Below are positions 1-9,340 of a stretch of 64,000 nt of DNA, piece after piece; the first letter of the stretch is position 1; the number at the start of each line of letters is the position of its first letter. Both the position numbers and the translations under genes were made by a program. Source of the stretch: Bacillus sp. B-jedd (GTDB taxonomy: Bacteria; Bacillota; Bacilli; Bacillales; Cytobacillaceae); assembly GCF_000821085.1 (NCBI RefSeq), contig NZ_CCXR01000001.1:3555001-3619000 (forward strand), written 5' to 3'. The notes beneath the pieces were generated by a model. That model had not been told where the DNA came from, made no database searches, and saw only the letters and a list, made by a program, of their open reading frames with translations.

Positions 1-79
1 AACTAAATATAAAAAGCATGCTTTGCTCTGATTTGGTAAGTTGAAAATGAAAGAAATTTCGTAACTTCTTAGGTAATAA

Positions 80-114
80 AAAAGGCTCCTAACCAAAAGA
101 TGGTTATAGCCTTT
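80..114 (-). terminator. Intrinsic terminator after the asparaginase gene
   Basis: Read on the minus strand, arms AAAGGCTATAACCA and TGGTTAGGAGCCTTT pair with a short loop and are followed by a run of T. It lies about 70 bp past the stop codon of the asparaginase gene. The remaining bases from 1 to 181 show nothing else. Confidence 0.8.
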
Positions 115-181
115 AAAAAAGAGGTTGATCTCCGCTCCAAGATGCTCAATGAATATGAAATTTTAAACACCGCTTCTTTAT

Positions 182-1198
182 TTAAAAACTTTTTAATGGA
201 ATCAGTGAAAATTTTTCCGTAATTTCCCCAACTACTTCACCGGAATCATTCATAATCACAGATGGTTTCATAGCTCTTAATCTAGCAATGGTATCTTTGT
301 TGTCGTAATCAATTTGCTCTAATATAGATGCAACAATATTTGGCCAAACCTCTTCTGAACCATTTAAAACTTTTAGGGCAAATCCAATTCTTTGATTTCT
401 TAAACCAAAGCAGTAGACACCCTGCGCTCCCCCTTTCGCAACAATGTTCTGATCCTGAAGCAGGGCGGAGCAGATAAATTTATCTGAAGCAACCATCAAA
501 GGGTATTCGTTCATCACCGAGGTCATATCCCTCACCGCCTTTTGCAACAATGAATCATCAATTAAATCAGGGCAGGCTAATTTTAAATAAGTGGCGGCCA
601 TATTTTTAAGCGGGATCGCAAAAACAGGTACACCGCAGCCATCTTTTCCTACAACAATCTCAGAAATGGATAATTCCGATAAGGATGAGAGAATCATCAG
701 AATTTGCTGTTGAAGGGGGTGGTCTACTTCCCAATATCCTTCAACCGGATAGCCAAATTCGCGGCATACGGAAACAAACCCCATATGCTTTCCCGCACAA
801 TTATGATAAAGCCTTCTCTTCTCTTTATTTGCCCAAATCATATCTTCCCTTGGCTTAGCATTTAAGGGATAAGAACATGGGCAAAATAGTTCATCCTCAT
901 GAACTGGCAACTTCTTTAGCATGGATTCAAGGGCAGCAATATGGTAAGGCTCCCCTCTGTGTGACGCTGTAAACAAAGCAGCTTCTTCACGCGACAACCC
1001 ATATTTCGTTATGATGTCTGATAAAAACACAGGCAATGCTTGAATTGGCTTGGCGGCAGACCGGTAATAAGTATAGTGATGATCATCCCCGACATGGAAA
1101 GTCGTTTCAAGTCGTTCGTTTACCCCGCAAATCATTCCGATATGAACATTTTCAATTAAGCCTGCTCTTGATTCTTCCACTAAGACTTCTGCATTCAT
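182..1198 (-). CDS. L-asparaginase II family protein
   Basis: This 338-residue protein matches the asparaginase II family (PF06089), which hydrolyses L-asparagine to aspartate and ammonia and is unrelated to the classical AnsA/AnsB fold. Visible family features are the N-terminal VEESRAGLIEN stretch, RSAAKPIQALP near residue 47, TASHRGEPYH near 78, HNCAGKHMG near 132 and GKDGCGVPVFAIPL near 184. Length is normal for the family. The ATG at 1198 is preceded by TAGGAG. There is no signal peptide, so it should be cytoplasmic. It stands alone with its own terminator. Confidence 0.88.
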   Translation of the reverse strand: MNAEVLVEESRAGLIENVHIGMICGVNERLETTFHVGDDHHYTYYRSAAKPIQALPVFLSDIITKYGLSREEAALFTASHRGEPYHIAALESMLKKLPVHEDELFCPCSYPLNAKPREDMIWANKEKRRLYHNCAGKHMGFVSVCREFGYPVEGYWEVDHPLQQQILMILSSLSELSISEIVVGKDGCGVPVFAIPLKNMAATYLKLACPDLIDDSLLQKAVRDMTSVMNEYPLMVASDKFICSALLQDQNIVAKGGAQGVYCFGLRNQRIGFALKVLNGSEEVWPNIVASILEQIDYDNKDTIARLRAMKPSVIMNDSGEVVGEITEKFSLIPLKSF

Positions 1199-1402
1199 CT
1201 TCCTACATCTCCTATAATAAAGAACTTATTCTAATCCAATATCGTTTTTATCTTCCTTATTATGCCCCGTTCCTCGGGTGAAGAAAATCCCCCTTAAGTA
1301 TACATTGAAGTTATTCCCTTCCTCTACGAAATAAGTACGGTCGCTCAAGTTCCCCTTTACTCCAAAGCAAGCATGACAGCACATCCGCTCCTATTAAAAA
1401 TA

Positions 1403-1432
1403 CCAAAGACCGTTGATTACAACGGTCTTTGG
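1403..1432 (-). terminator. Terminator downstream of the M14 carboxypeptidase
   Basis: CCAAAGACCGTTG and CAACGGTCTTTGG form a perfect 13-bp stem with a 4-base loop. On the minus strand it is followed by TATTTTTA, so it most likely ends transcription of the carboxypeptidase about 140 bp after its stop. The rest of the 1199-1575 gap should hold the asparaginase promoter, but no clear box pair was found. Confidence 0.75.
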
Positions 1433-1575
1433 GTGTACCAAAATTTGAATTTTCATTGAAGATTATTTGATTGCCAAGTTAATAGGGCAAGCGCCGCACC
1501 GCCTGGACTCTGCCGTTTACGACCGCCGATCGACCTGCCCTACCAAAAACCTTTCACATATGCTATGTGTTAAAT

Positions 1576-4215
1576 CTATTCAACTACATAGCACTCACGT
1601 ATTTGGGTATCGCCCTTGGTGTCCACGTAGACCATATTATCGCCAACTTCATAAGTACCGGTGGCGTTGTTGTTGATCCTGATCGTTTCTGTAACAACAT
1701 TGACGTACCCATCGGTATACTTTTCCGTAACGGTTATCGTAAGGTCGTTCTGGCTGCCCTTGAGTTTCGTTACGAAAGCTGATGCTTTAGTCTCTTTCGG
1801 CAAACTCAGCAGTTCAAAGTCTAATTCAATGGTCGACTGATAGGATGGAATTTTCACATTTTTCTTGGTGACACTTTCTTTGCCGGGCGCCGAGACGGTA
1901 ATGGTATATCCTTCGTCAACGATTGGCGTTCCATGTACCAGCGGGTTGTCTAACTGCTTGGAAGGCGTAACCGACCAGTCGTATAACCCGCCTTTTGCCT
2001 CGTAAACAGCCGTCTGCTGTTGCCTAAATTCGCCGCTCTGAGTAATACGATCCCTCGTTGCCTCCTCATTGAGGCCGGTATTGCCTTCAATAAGCGGGCT
2101 GACTACTTCCTTTTCCAGTTTAAGAGTAGCTTCTGGGACTAGCCGGCCTGCTTTGTCAGTAATCTTGCCTTTGATGTGCGAGGAAAATTCTACAGCAAAG
2201 GACATATTCTCCATAAATGCGCCGATATTTCTTTCAAACGTCCACACCATCGACTCCTGGTTAGTCGTAGTGCTTTTGATCGTCAATTTGCCGGAACCTA
2301 TCCTCTCGTTCAGTTCCCTAACATACGGCTTGGAAGTGCCCGCGACCGGGATACTGACATCAGCGGGCCGATTGACGCCTGCCGTAGTGCCGTTCCCGAG
2401 GTTCGGATTAAAATGGCGGTATCCATAGCCATGCGGGAAAGCATTTTCATCAACCATGATCACACCAACCGCACCGAGGTTTTGTGCGGCAATGGCTATC
2501 GCCGCATTATCATTGTTTGCGTTCGCTCTCGTGGTCACCAGAATTTTACCGTCCAACTCGGTGCCGAGCGCATTGACTTGCTCGACCGTCGTAAAGCGGC
2601 TCCTCCCATAACCTCCGTCATACGGTGCATTCAAAAAGACAACCTGGGCACTGATGTCGGCTGAGGGAGCGCCTGCTCCTACCGCATTAGCCGCTGTAGG
2701 ATAAGTCAGTAGGAACTCTCTTGGCTCTTCGAAATATTGATCCTTATATGGCGCTACGGCATAATACTGGTCCGCGCCAGTGTATTTGGGCAAAAGGGTC
2801 CTGCCAAACTCATACAGGAAACCCAAAGTCCTTAGGGCGCCTAACTTATAATCCAAGCTTTCACCACTGTAGGCGTACATTCCGTTCGTGAATTCATCCG
2901 AATAAAGATTATAGTTGCCCTGCCTGCGACCTAAATCTTTGACACTTACCGTATCGGTAATTTGAATAGGAAACTCCCGGTTATCATCATAGCTAAAAGT
3001 GTTGAGAACGAAGGCCCAAGGGTAGACGACTAGCTGCCCATTCCCATTTGGGAAAGAGTGACCGCTAAGGGATGAGACAACCATATTAGATCTTAAAACC
3101 TCGCTGACGGCCATGATTTCAGGCTCGCTTAAAGGCGCCCCGCCGCGGAAGTTCCCCTGCCCAAAAAAGCTTTGCGAACCGTTGATACTGCCCCAGCCGT
3201 AAGCATAGTTTCTGTTCAGATCAACGCCGCCGATTATCGTGCCATCCGGGTTATGTTCTGTTCCCGCATAATTGTTCCTATTATAGCGCCAGGATCCCGG
3301 GCTATTGCGCATATCCCAATGGACACCGTCAGGGTTTGTCATAGGCAAAATCCAGACGGAGGTCGTGTCGAGAAGTTTTGTTACTTCCTCATGCCCCGCT
3401 TTACCGTACTTAGTAAGCAGATACCAGCCCAGATTCATAGCAAGCTCACTAGTGTTATACTCCCTGGCGTGGTTGCCTGCTTGATGCAACGTGGTAGGCC
3501 TTCCATCATTGCCGCCGGGATTATTACTGATTTCCAGCGCCCTTAGTGGCACCCCTTCAAACGACACGCCATACTCATGCAGTTTAACAAGCTCAGGATA
3601 CTTAGCGGCCAAGTAGTTCATTTCAGCATAGAACTCAGTCACCGTCCGGTAGCCGAGACGGTCCGGGAATCCCCACCGTGCATTAAACGAAACGCCTGTC
3701 GGATCGAACACTGCATCAGGTTCAATGGGGGCGGTGATTGGAAGAGGAAGAGGGGAATTCACAGTAGGGCTTGCGTTTGCCCTTTCCGGAAGGCCCGGAA
3801 TCGGCTGCCCTTCCGCACTAGCGTTCATAACGCTCTTCGCACTCTTACCGCCTTTCGTTGATGGTTTTTCAAATATCCATGTCCCGTCATCAACGACCTC
3901 GTAGGAAATATTGTTCTTCTCAAAATACTCCAACTCATCATTATGAATCTGAATAGTCACCGTAAATTCGTCGCCGTCATGGTCATACCCGAAGATGTCA
4001 AGATCCAGTTCCTCGGCAAACAAAGCTTCCAGCGCCTCCACCCCTGTAACCGTTACCTCAACGATGGGAAAAGTCCCGGGCGTTTTAACAAACGGCACTT
4101 GCCCCGCGGCAGAATCATTAGCAGCAGCAAACACCGTAGGGAAAGCCAAACAAATGATCAATACAGAAGTTAAAAACACTTTTAACTTTGTGTTTTTACT
4201 AGATGCCTTCAACAC
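1576..4215 (-). CDS. Secreted M14 zinc carboxypeptidase with PA domain
   Basis: This 879-residue exported peptidase has a signal peptide at residues 1-31 ending in FAAAN, then a pro-region to about 180. The M14 catalytic domain spans about 185-480: zinc ligands H249 and E252 in NHARE, H386 in LSGHSF, the NPDG and DLNRNY substrate-site motifs, and the catalytic glutamate E469 in LYEFG. A protease-associated domain follows at about 540-650. The tail has a carboxypeptidase-regulatory-like beta domain (KGKITDKAGRLVPEATL) and a further beta module. It should trim C-terminal residues from external peptides. GTG at 4215 or TTG at 4212 both follow AGGAGGTG; the choice is open. Confidence 0.85.
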   Translation of the reverse strand: MLKASSKNTKLKVFLTSVLIICLAFPTVFAAANDSAAGQVPFVKTPGTFPIVEVTVTGVEALEALFAEELDLDIFGYDHDGDEFTVTIQIHNDELEYFEKNNISYEVVDDGTWIFEKPSTKGGKSAKSVMNASAEGQPIPGLPERANASPTVNSPLPLPITAPIEPDAVFDPTGVSFNARWGFPDRLGYRTVTEFYAEMNYLAAKYPELVKLHEYGVSFEGVPLRALEISNNPGGNDGRPTTLHQAGNHAREYNTSELAMNLGWYLLTKYGKAGHEEVTKLLDTTSVWILPMTNPDGVHWDMRNSPGSWRYNRNNYAGTEHNPDGTIIGGVDLNRNYAYGWGSINGSQSFFGQGNFRGGAPLSEPEIMAVSEVLRSNMVVSSLSGHSFPNGNGQLVVYPWAFVLNTFSYDDNREFPIQITDTVSVKDLGRRQGNYNLYSDEFTNGMYAYSGESLDYKLGALRTLGFLYEFGRTLLPKYTGADQYYAVAPYKDQYFEEPREFLLTYPTAANAVGAGAPSADISAQVVFLNAPYDGGYGRSRFTTVEQVNALGTELDGKILVTTRANANNDNAAIAIAAQNLGAVGVIMVDENAFPHGYGYRHFNPNLGNGTTAGVNRPADVSIPVAGTSKPYVRELNERIGSGKLTIKSTTTNQESMVWTFERNIGAFMENMSFAVEFSSHIKGKITDKAGRLVPEATLKLEKEVVSPLIEGNTGLNEEATRDRITQSGEFRQQQTAVYEAKGGLYDWSVTPSKQLDNPLVHGTPIVDEGYTITVSAPGKESVTKKNVKIPSYQSTIELDFELLSLPKETKASAFVTKLKGSQNDLTITVTEKYTDGYVNVVTETIRINNNATGTYEVGDNMVYVDTKGDTQIRECYVVE

Positions 4216-4364
4216 ACTTCACCTCCTGAATGAATGTGACTCTTTTACCCTGTCGCTCTGCATCGACATTTTCAGCCTCATTTGCCTCAGCGCCTAGCGG
4301 CTAATGGCTCCATTAATTATGTAGGAGCAACGCATAATACTATCACCCCCTGAGCGGCATATTC

Positions 4365-4391
4365 CAACAACAACAACAACAACAACAACAA
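4365..4391. repeat. (CAA)9 microsatellite
   Basis: Nine uninterrupted CAA triplets lie about 150 bp upstream of the carboxypeptidase start, in its probable 5' region. Read from the other strand they give a false run of valines. Such a tract is prone to slippage, but its regulatory effect is not visible from sequence. Confidence 0.95.
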
Positions 4392-4687
4392 CGGGACAGT
4401 GTAACGGTTCAACTGCACACCTTTCCAAAACAAAAAATATGGAACCCTTAAAGGAATAAGCTTTAAGGGAGGCCACCAATAAGGAGGATGCTAGAACTAA
4501 AGCAAAAAAAATTCCGGGGTCAAAATTTGTATGGAATCATCATTAAAAACACCACGCGTCAACTAATGGTGGGTAATCAACAGCTGGAGGGGTACTGAAC
4601 GTGCCTAGAACAAAAATATTTCCTTGCCGCCTGATTACAACGCCAAGGAACTTCTATCAAATATTTATCGTTAAGGCCTAAAGAGTA

Positions 4688-4834
4688 CGCAAAGAGGCAA
4701 TAGAACCAGATTTGACCTTTGTCTTTTACGAGATGAAAGGGGAAAACACAACTCTAATGCTGCTATGGAAAGGATATAAAAGAGGTAATCCGGATGGATT
4801 ATGTATTCTTAAATTCAGGATGCTTTTACTATGA
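4688..4834 (+). pseudogene. IS21-type IstA transposase remnant
   Basis: A start-less frame of about 48 codons reads EPDLTFVFYEMKGENTTLM followed by LLWKGYKRGNPDGL. This resembles the N-terminal part of IS21-family IstA proteins, where an E-x-K-x-K-G-V-T-L-x-L-L-W-x-E-Y-K block precedes NPDG and SQF. Flanking frames are closed by stops, and neither IstB nor terminal repeats are visible, so this is an old fragment. The rest of the 4216-5295 gap shows no convincing gene. Confidence 0.5.
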
Positions 4835-5295
4835 AAAATTTATCATTTGAATACTTCTATAAAAGATATACTTTATTAAATTAACTTTCAGTAGAATAAG
4901 GACAGTATATATTATTGTTTGATTTTTGTAAAACTTCTGACTATTTGTCATTTTAGGGAGGATTTCATTGTATTATAGATTACTCAACAGCTTCCAGGAA
5001 AATCCCGTTAGGCTGCATCCTTTTCTCAAAACTTATTACAATCTCCTGCATTTAAATTTCATTTCTAACACAAGCGTAAAATGTACTTCTTCCGCCATTT
5101 ATCTTCCTGCATCGCCTCCCCAAGCACACTAACCCTCCCTGCAAAAGAAAAACCTTTCGTCCTTACATGTATCTATAGTTTGTAGCTCCGAACGATCTAC
5201 TGTGAATCTTACTTCTCCTATATTCAGTAAAGTAAATTGTTCTGCAAGGTTTACCGGTATTAAAATCTGCCGAGTATGTTAATGAGGTGAAATAT

Positions 5296-5895
5296 ATGAA
5301 ATTTCTAATTACGCTTCTTGTTCTTATTAACATCGGTATTTTTCTTTATTTCAGATGGAGAGAAGAGAAATCAGCAAAACTGATTGCACAAAGAATAACT
5401 TCTACACTTGAGTTAAAAAGAACGATGGCGATGGGACTTTATTTAAGATTTAATTATCCTAAGGAAATGAAGAAAGACGAATCAACTGATTTTTCCAGTG
5501 GTACGAGTCTATTCTTAAAACAAGCACCTCTCGATTTTGAGGATTTTGTAGCGGCAGTATTGAAATCACGGTACGGAGGAGACGTGTATGTTACTAGTCC
5601 ATCTGGGGATTTCGGAGTAGATATTGAACACACCACCGAAAAGGGGCTGTTTCTGGGACAGACTAAAGCCTACAAGGACGATGTTGGATATGAACCAATC
5701 GCTATCCTCCATTCCAATATTGTAAAGAGAAACGCGAAAGGCGGCTATTTGATCACAACCGCGAGTTATACCAAAGCAGCTCAATCATACGCAGAGGGGT
5801 TAAATATTGAACTGATTGATGGAGTTGAACTTGTAGACCTGTGGCTGGAAGCGATGGGAAGCACGGCTTACTCCTTATCAAATGAATTAATTTGA
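5296..5895 (+). CDS. Membrane-anchored Mrr-type restriction endonuclease-like protein
   Basis: The protein has an N-terminal membrane segment (KFLITLLVLINIGIFLYF), a short linker and a PD-(D/E)xK nuclease fold of the Mrr_cat type at about residues 75-195. It shows DFEDFVAAVLKSRYGG, the catalytic D in GDFGVDI and the Q-x-K strand in LFLGQTKAY, followed by GGYLITTASYTKAA. Mrr-like domains cut DNA, often modified DNA. The ATG at 5296 sits six bases after GAGGTG; an upstream GTG lies inside that ribosome site and was rejected. It has no modification partner nearby. Tethering of a nuclease to the membrane is common in single-gene Mrr-domain proteins whose role is unknown. Confidence 0.72.
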   Translation: MKFLITLLVLINIGIFLYFRWREEKSAKLIAQRITSTLELKRTMAMGLYLRFNYPKEMKKDESTDFSSGTSLFLKQAPLDFEDFVAAVLKSRYGGDVYVTSPSGDFGVDIEHTTEKGLFLGQTKAYKDDVGYEPIAILHSNIVKRNAKGGYLITTASYTKAAQSYAEGLNIELIDGVELVDLWLEAMGSTAYSLSNELI

Positions 5896-5939
5896 TCATT
5901 CCAATGGTAAATGTCTGGTTTGAAAAGTTGATAAAGAAT

Positions 5940-5979
5940 ACAAAACACCCCCATAGCATTTAGCCATGAGGGCGTTTTT
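5940..5979 (+). terminator. Terminator after the Mrr-like gene
   Basis: AAACACCCCCAT pairs with ATGAGGGCGTTTTT around a loop containing AGCATTTAGC, ending in five T. It lies about 45 bp after the nuclease stop. Confidence 0.75.
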
Positions 5980-5990
5980 GCACAACCCTT

Positions 5991-6018
5991 GAAGCATGGG
6001 GACGGTTCTTATGCATTA
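5991..6018. repeat. REP-like palindrome, copy 1
   Basis: GCAT and ATGC flank the core GGGGACGGTTCTT. The same core recurs at four other sites in this window. It sits between the nuclease terminator and cutC. The rest of 5896-6268 holds only a ten-codon TTG frame at 6081 and the cutC terminator. Confidence 0.55.
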
Positions 6019-6118
6019 TTTTGAATACTTCCTATCCTACAAAGAAAAGCCACTTCATTAATAAATATGGGGTGATGTAATTGAAAAAAACATATTACAG
6101 TTCGGGGACATAATTATA

Positions 6119-6150
6119 AAACCCTCCAGCCACAACTGCCTGAAGGGTTT
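6119..6150 (-). terminator. Terminator, probably for cutC
   Basis: Arms AACCCTTCAGGCA and TGGCTGGAGGGTT on the minus strand surround a short loop and are followed by TTATAATTA. It lies about 120 bp past the cutC stop. Confidence 0.6.
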
Positions 6151-6268
6151 CCTGTCCATTATTTAATCTATAAATTGAAATCAATTTGCTCCGGCTTGTA
6201 GATTGAATTATATGTGAAACAAGAAAAACTGGAGAGTGACAGCATTCCTCATTTAAAGTAAAGGTTCT

Positions 6269-7015
6269 CTAGTACTCTTTTATTGCTTTTACGAAACGGG
6301 TGGCGAGATCAAAATCCACGATATTATATTCCTCTTCATGGGGAGGGTCTGCAAACGCAAACGAAACATTGCTGATGGTGGTCGCATCTTTTCTCCAACT
6401 CTTACAAGAACTATGGTACTGCATGATGCCAGTTTTATTCATCAATATGGATGAATTGGTAGCACTGACTCCGCCACCGGCTAATATTTCTATTTTATCT
6501 CCATATTGGTCTTGCAATTTCTTTAATAGGTCTATTCCTTCCATTGCTGTATTTTTCAAACCGCTTGTCAGAACTCTTTTTACCCCTAAGTCAATCAGAA
6601 CTTCCATTGATTGATAAGGATCCTTAACGCAATCGAAGGCCCTATGAAAAATAGCATCTCTATTATACTGATGAATCTTGTCTATTATCTTCTTGTTCTT
6701 TTCTATATCAATATGGCAATTATCATCTAAGCAGCCAAATGCAATTCCTTCCACATCAAAGTTCATGATAGCTTCAATATCTGTTAACATGGTTCTAAAT
6801 TCATACTCATTATAGAAAAATCCACCCGGACGCGGTCTGACCATAACTACAATGGGAACTGTACAATTATTTACGACCTGCTTTATCGTTCCAATCGATG
6901 GAGTTAATCCCAGCAAGTACATGGCATTATTAAGTTCTATACGATCTGCTCCTGCATTTTGAGCATGTATCGCATCTTCTAAACTCCCACAGCATATTTC
7001 TGCAATTCTTGTCAT
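6269..7015 (-). CDS. cutC: CutC family protein
   Basis: About 248 residues match the CutC TIM-barrel family: EICCGSLEDAIHAQNAGADR at the N-terminus, GLTPSIG near 40, VMVRPRPGGFFYN near 60, FHRAFDCV near 125 and LTSGLKNTAMEG near 150, then ILAGGGV. The family was named for copper homeostasis, but direct copper handling is poorly supported. The ATG at 7015 lies six bases behind GGAAGGTG; a GTG nine bases upstream is part of that site. A terminator separates it from the sugar operon upstream, so co-transcription with it is doubtful. Confidence 0.88.
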   Translation of the reverse strand: MTRIAEICCGSLEDAIHAQNAGADRIELNNAMYLLGLTPSIGTIKQVVNNCTVPIVVMVRPRPGGFFYNEYEFRTMLTDIEAIMNFDVEGIAFGCLDDNCHIDIEKNKKIIDKIHQYNRDAIFHRAFDCVKDPYQSMEVLIDLGVKRVLTSGLKNTAMEGIDLLKKLQDQYGDKIEILAGGGVSATNSSILMNKTGIMQYHSSCKSWRKDATTISNVSFAFADPPHEEEYNIVDFDLATRFVKAIKEY

Positions 7016-7096
7016 TTCCTTCACCTTCCAAAACGTATTTCGGGATGTACCTTAATAGAAATGAATTTTATCTATTTTTTTGTACCTATAAAAGAT

Positions 7097-7125
7097 AGAA
7101 CCTAGGCGGCATTTTCCTAGGTTCT
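7097..7125 (-). terminator. Terminator of the PTS/sugar-acid operon
   Basis: AGAACCTAGG and CCTAGGTTCT form a perfect 10-bp stem with a 9-base loop, followed on the minus strand by ATCTTTTA. It lies just after the SIS gene and marks the probable operon end. Confidence 0.8.
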
Positions 7126-7149
7126 GTAATGTTTATGTTTTTCTAGGAG

Positions 7150-7884
7150 TTAAGACAACAAAGGGATCCTTGCTTGATACTTTTTAATAACCTCTTGATT
7201 ATGCTGATCAGCACCATCTATGTTTCCACTTAGAAAGACAGGAGGTTCAAAACCGTTATCCGCCATTATTTTAATGCTTTCCGCAAAAATAGCGTTTAAC
7301 AATACTGCTCCCACAACAGTTGAAGTCGGTCCGAACGGAACAGGGACCTTTTCATATGACAGGATGGCATCACCTTTAACAGAATGATTATCAATTACTA
7401 AATCAACTGAATTATACAAGTGATTTCCACTCTTGTGTCTTGAAGGTTGGCTCTGTGAATATTCTAAAGATGTAATCCCAATTACATAGGCACCTTTTTC
7501 TTTCGCAAAATTTGCTACATCAACTGGAACTGGATTCCTGCCTGACGTTGATAATACAAACACAACATCATGTGGTTTAATTTCCTGTTCTTTCAGGAAT
7601 TCTCCTACATAATCATTCTGTCTTTCTAGTTGCGAGGAACGCAAAGCACCTTCATGAAGCATGAGTGGTTCAATGAAAATTGGTTTAATTGGCACAAGCC
7701 CACCTGCTCGGTAAAAAACCTCTTCAGTCAAGATATGGGAATGGCCGCATCCGAATAATTGGATAATCCCGCCATTTTGAATAGCTTCGGCAACTTTTTC
7801 TGCGGCTCTTTCCAGATTTCTCTTTTCTGCATTTTCTACGATCTCTAACCTTTCTTTTACTTTGTCAAAGAATTGTGTAAGCAT
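7150..7884 (-). CDS. SIS-domain sugar isomerase-like protein
   Basis: This 244-residue protein has a single SIS (sugar isomerase) fold. It shows IIQLFGCGHSHILTEEVFYR near residue 40, VLSTSGRNPVPVDVA near 110, and a later SYEKVPVPFGPTSTVVGAVL. It resembles UPF0309/GmhA-like SIS proteins that act on, or bind, phosphosugars. It is the last gene of the minus-strand operon and abuts the KDGP aldolase gene with no gap (7884/7885). The reaction is unknown; isomerisation of an aminosugar or ketosugar phosphate is a guess from context. Confidence 0.78.
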   Translation of the reverse strand: MLTQFFDKVKERLEIVENAEKRNLERAAEKVAEAIQNGGIIQLFGCGHSHILTEEVFYRAGGLVPIKPIFIEPLMLHEGALRSSQLERQNDYVGEFLKEQEIKPHDVVFVLSTSGRNPVPVDVANFAKEKGAYVIGITSLEYSQSQPSRHKSGNHLYNSVDLVIDNHSVKGDAILSYEKVPVPFGPTSTVVGAVLLNAIFAESIKIMADNGFEPPVFLSGNIDGADQHNQEVIKKYQARIPLLS

Positions 7885-8610
7885 TTATACATCCTCCATT
7901 ACCAATGTAATAATTTTCTCAACCTCTTCTGGAATCGTTCTTCCAGTTTCCTTGTGAATGGTTGAACCGAAAACATGCGGCATAAATACTGGAATGCCAG
8001 TTGGACGAACTGAATTTACGATTTCCACAATATTCTCTGAAGAAATCCCACCCGCTGGTTCAATCGCCTTCAAACCCTTTTCTGCAGCAACTTTACATAA
8101 ATAAACTAGTTCCTCCAGATGCGTTTTACCTTTTAGGGGCATAAATTTAATAGATTCAATTCCCATTGCCACAGCTAAGTCCACTAGAACTTCAACTTTC
8201 ATTTCAACTCCTGTTGAAAGTGTAACGAAACCAACTGTTCCAGAAGGAGCGACCAAACCATTTACAACCTGATGAATCCCTTTTGCGTTCAAATAGCCAA
8301 GAGAGTAGCTCGTTTTATCAAAAGGCTGATTGATATGTCCGGGCTCGGAACCTTCAGCAATTTTCAAGACTTTTTCCCAATTTGCCGGATTGCCATTATC
8401 GCCAAGACCAATGCTGACCACTTTTGCTACTTCTTTTAACTCATTTACTTTTTTAACGCCATCCTCAATGTTCACAAAATCAGAAGAAACAATCCCAGGC
8501 ACAACAAACCCTTTTCCTGCTTCCATGATCTCTTCTGCATTTTCCTTATCTATTGCTAAAAAGTTAAATAAAAGGAAGCCATCTATTCTATTCAATTCCA
8601 TTAATTTCAT
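7885..8610 (-). CDS. KDGP aldolase family protein (DgaF-like)
   Basis: The protein matches the KDGP_aldolase family (PF07071). DgaF of Salmonella, a member, splits 2-keto-3-deoxy-6-phosphogluconate to pyruvate and glyceraldehyde 3-phosphate. Visible blocks are GIVSSDFVNIEDGVKKVNEL, SIGLGDNGNPANWEKV, GSEPGHINQPF, LVAPSGTVGFVTLSTG, IKFMPLKGKTHLEEL and IEPAGGISSENI. I start at the ATG at 8610, six bases behind AAGGTG; the upstream GTG at 8619 lies within that site. The gene overlaps the end of the creatininase gene by 23 bp, implying coupled translation. Confidence 0.8.
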   Translation of the reverse strand: MKLMELNRIDGFLLFNFLAIDKENAEEIMEAGKGFVVPGIVSSDFVNIEDGVKKVNELKEVAKVVSIGLGDNGNPANWEKVLKIAEGSEPGHINQPFDKTSYSLGYLNAKGIHQVVNGLVAPSGTVGFVTLSTGVEMKVEVLVDLAVAMGIESIKFMPLKGKTHLEELVYLCKVAAEKGLKAIEPAGGISSENIVEIVNSVRPTGIPVFMPHVFGSTIHKETGRTIPEEVEKIITLVMEDV

Positions 8611-9328
8611 TTTTCGCACCTTCTATCAATTTCACCATATTTTCGATAGCCACTTCGATAATTTTCTCCCCTTTTTCTCTCGTAGCTAACTTTGCATCGC
8701 CCAGGACTGCCGAGTTTGTGAATTCCTCCCAAGGAGTGGGGGTAATATCCGCACTCGCCGGTATATTCGGGATATCCGTTATGGCTTTGGACATATCTAC
8801 ATATTCCTCAGCCAAGTAAAGCATATAAGAAGTCTCAATTTCACAAGCATGAAAATAAGTAGCATGTGAGGATTTCGTTTCCCTCACTTCTTCTGTCACG
8901 TGTTTCACTCCTGGATAAAACAAGTATAGAATTTTAAAGTCTGGATATTGCTGATATAGCTTTCTTGCTGCTTCCTTTAATGCTACTGCATTGCCTAAAT
9001 GGCCGTTGATGATCGCAAACACCCTGAATCCCTGCTCATATAAACTGACGCCCATATCTACTAAAAATGAAATTAAGGACTCATTACTTATATTGATGCT
9101 TCCAGGAAAGTTCTTTAAACTCCATACTTGGCCATAGGGTAAGGTTGGCAACACAAAGGCACCTGTTTTCTCTGCAACCCTTATTGATACACGTTCGGCT
9201 AAATAATTGTCTGTCCCAAGCGGAAGATGCGGGCCATGTGCTTCAACAGCCCCAATCGGCAAAATAGCAATTTTACTGTTCTGTATCTTTTCTTTAACTT
9301 CGTAAGAATTTTCGTTTTGAAAAATCAT
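8588..9328 (-). CDS. Creatininase family hydrolase
   Basis: This 246-residue protein has creatininase family metal ligands: E29, H31 and D40 in GAVEAHGPHLPLGTDN, NGHLGN near residue 108, and a glutamate in ACEIETSYMLYL near 161. The family hydrolyses cyclic or linear amide bonds in small molecules (creatinine, formamidopyrimidines, peptide tails of cofactors). Here it sits between a phosphotriesterase-like lactonase gene and a KDGP aldolase gene, suggesting it acts on a sugar-acid derivative, possibly an amide or lactam. Only 12 bp separate it from the upstream gene. Confidence 0.8.
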   Translation of the reverse strand: MIFQNENSYEVKEKIQNSKIAILPIGAVEAHGPHLPLGTDNYLAERVSIRVAEKTGAFVLPTLPYGQVWSLKNFPGSINISNESLISFLVDMGVSLYEQGFRVFAIINGHLGNAVALKEAARKLYQQYPDFKILYLFYPGVKHVTEEVRETKSSHATYFHACEIETSYMLYLAEEYVDMSKAITDIPNIPASADITPTPWEEFTNSAVLGDAKLATREKGEKIIEVAIENMVKLIEGAKNEINGIE

Positions 9329-9340
9329 GGCTGCATCTCC

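Noticed and set aside
1485..1540. Inverted repeat AGGGCA...TGCCCT near the M14 stop
   Set aside because: Arms are only six bases with a loop over 40 bases; it is likely chance.
4294..4479. 61-residue protein with a run of valines
   Set aside because: The valine run comes from the (CAA)9 tract on the other strand; no ribosome site or family pattern.
6081..6113. Ten-codon TTG frame behind GGGGTGATG
   Set aside because: The ribosome site is acceptable, but KKTYYSSGT is too short to call.
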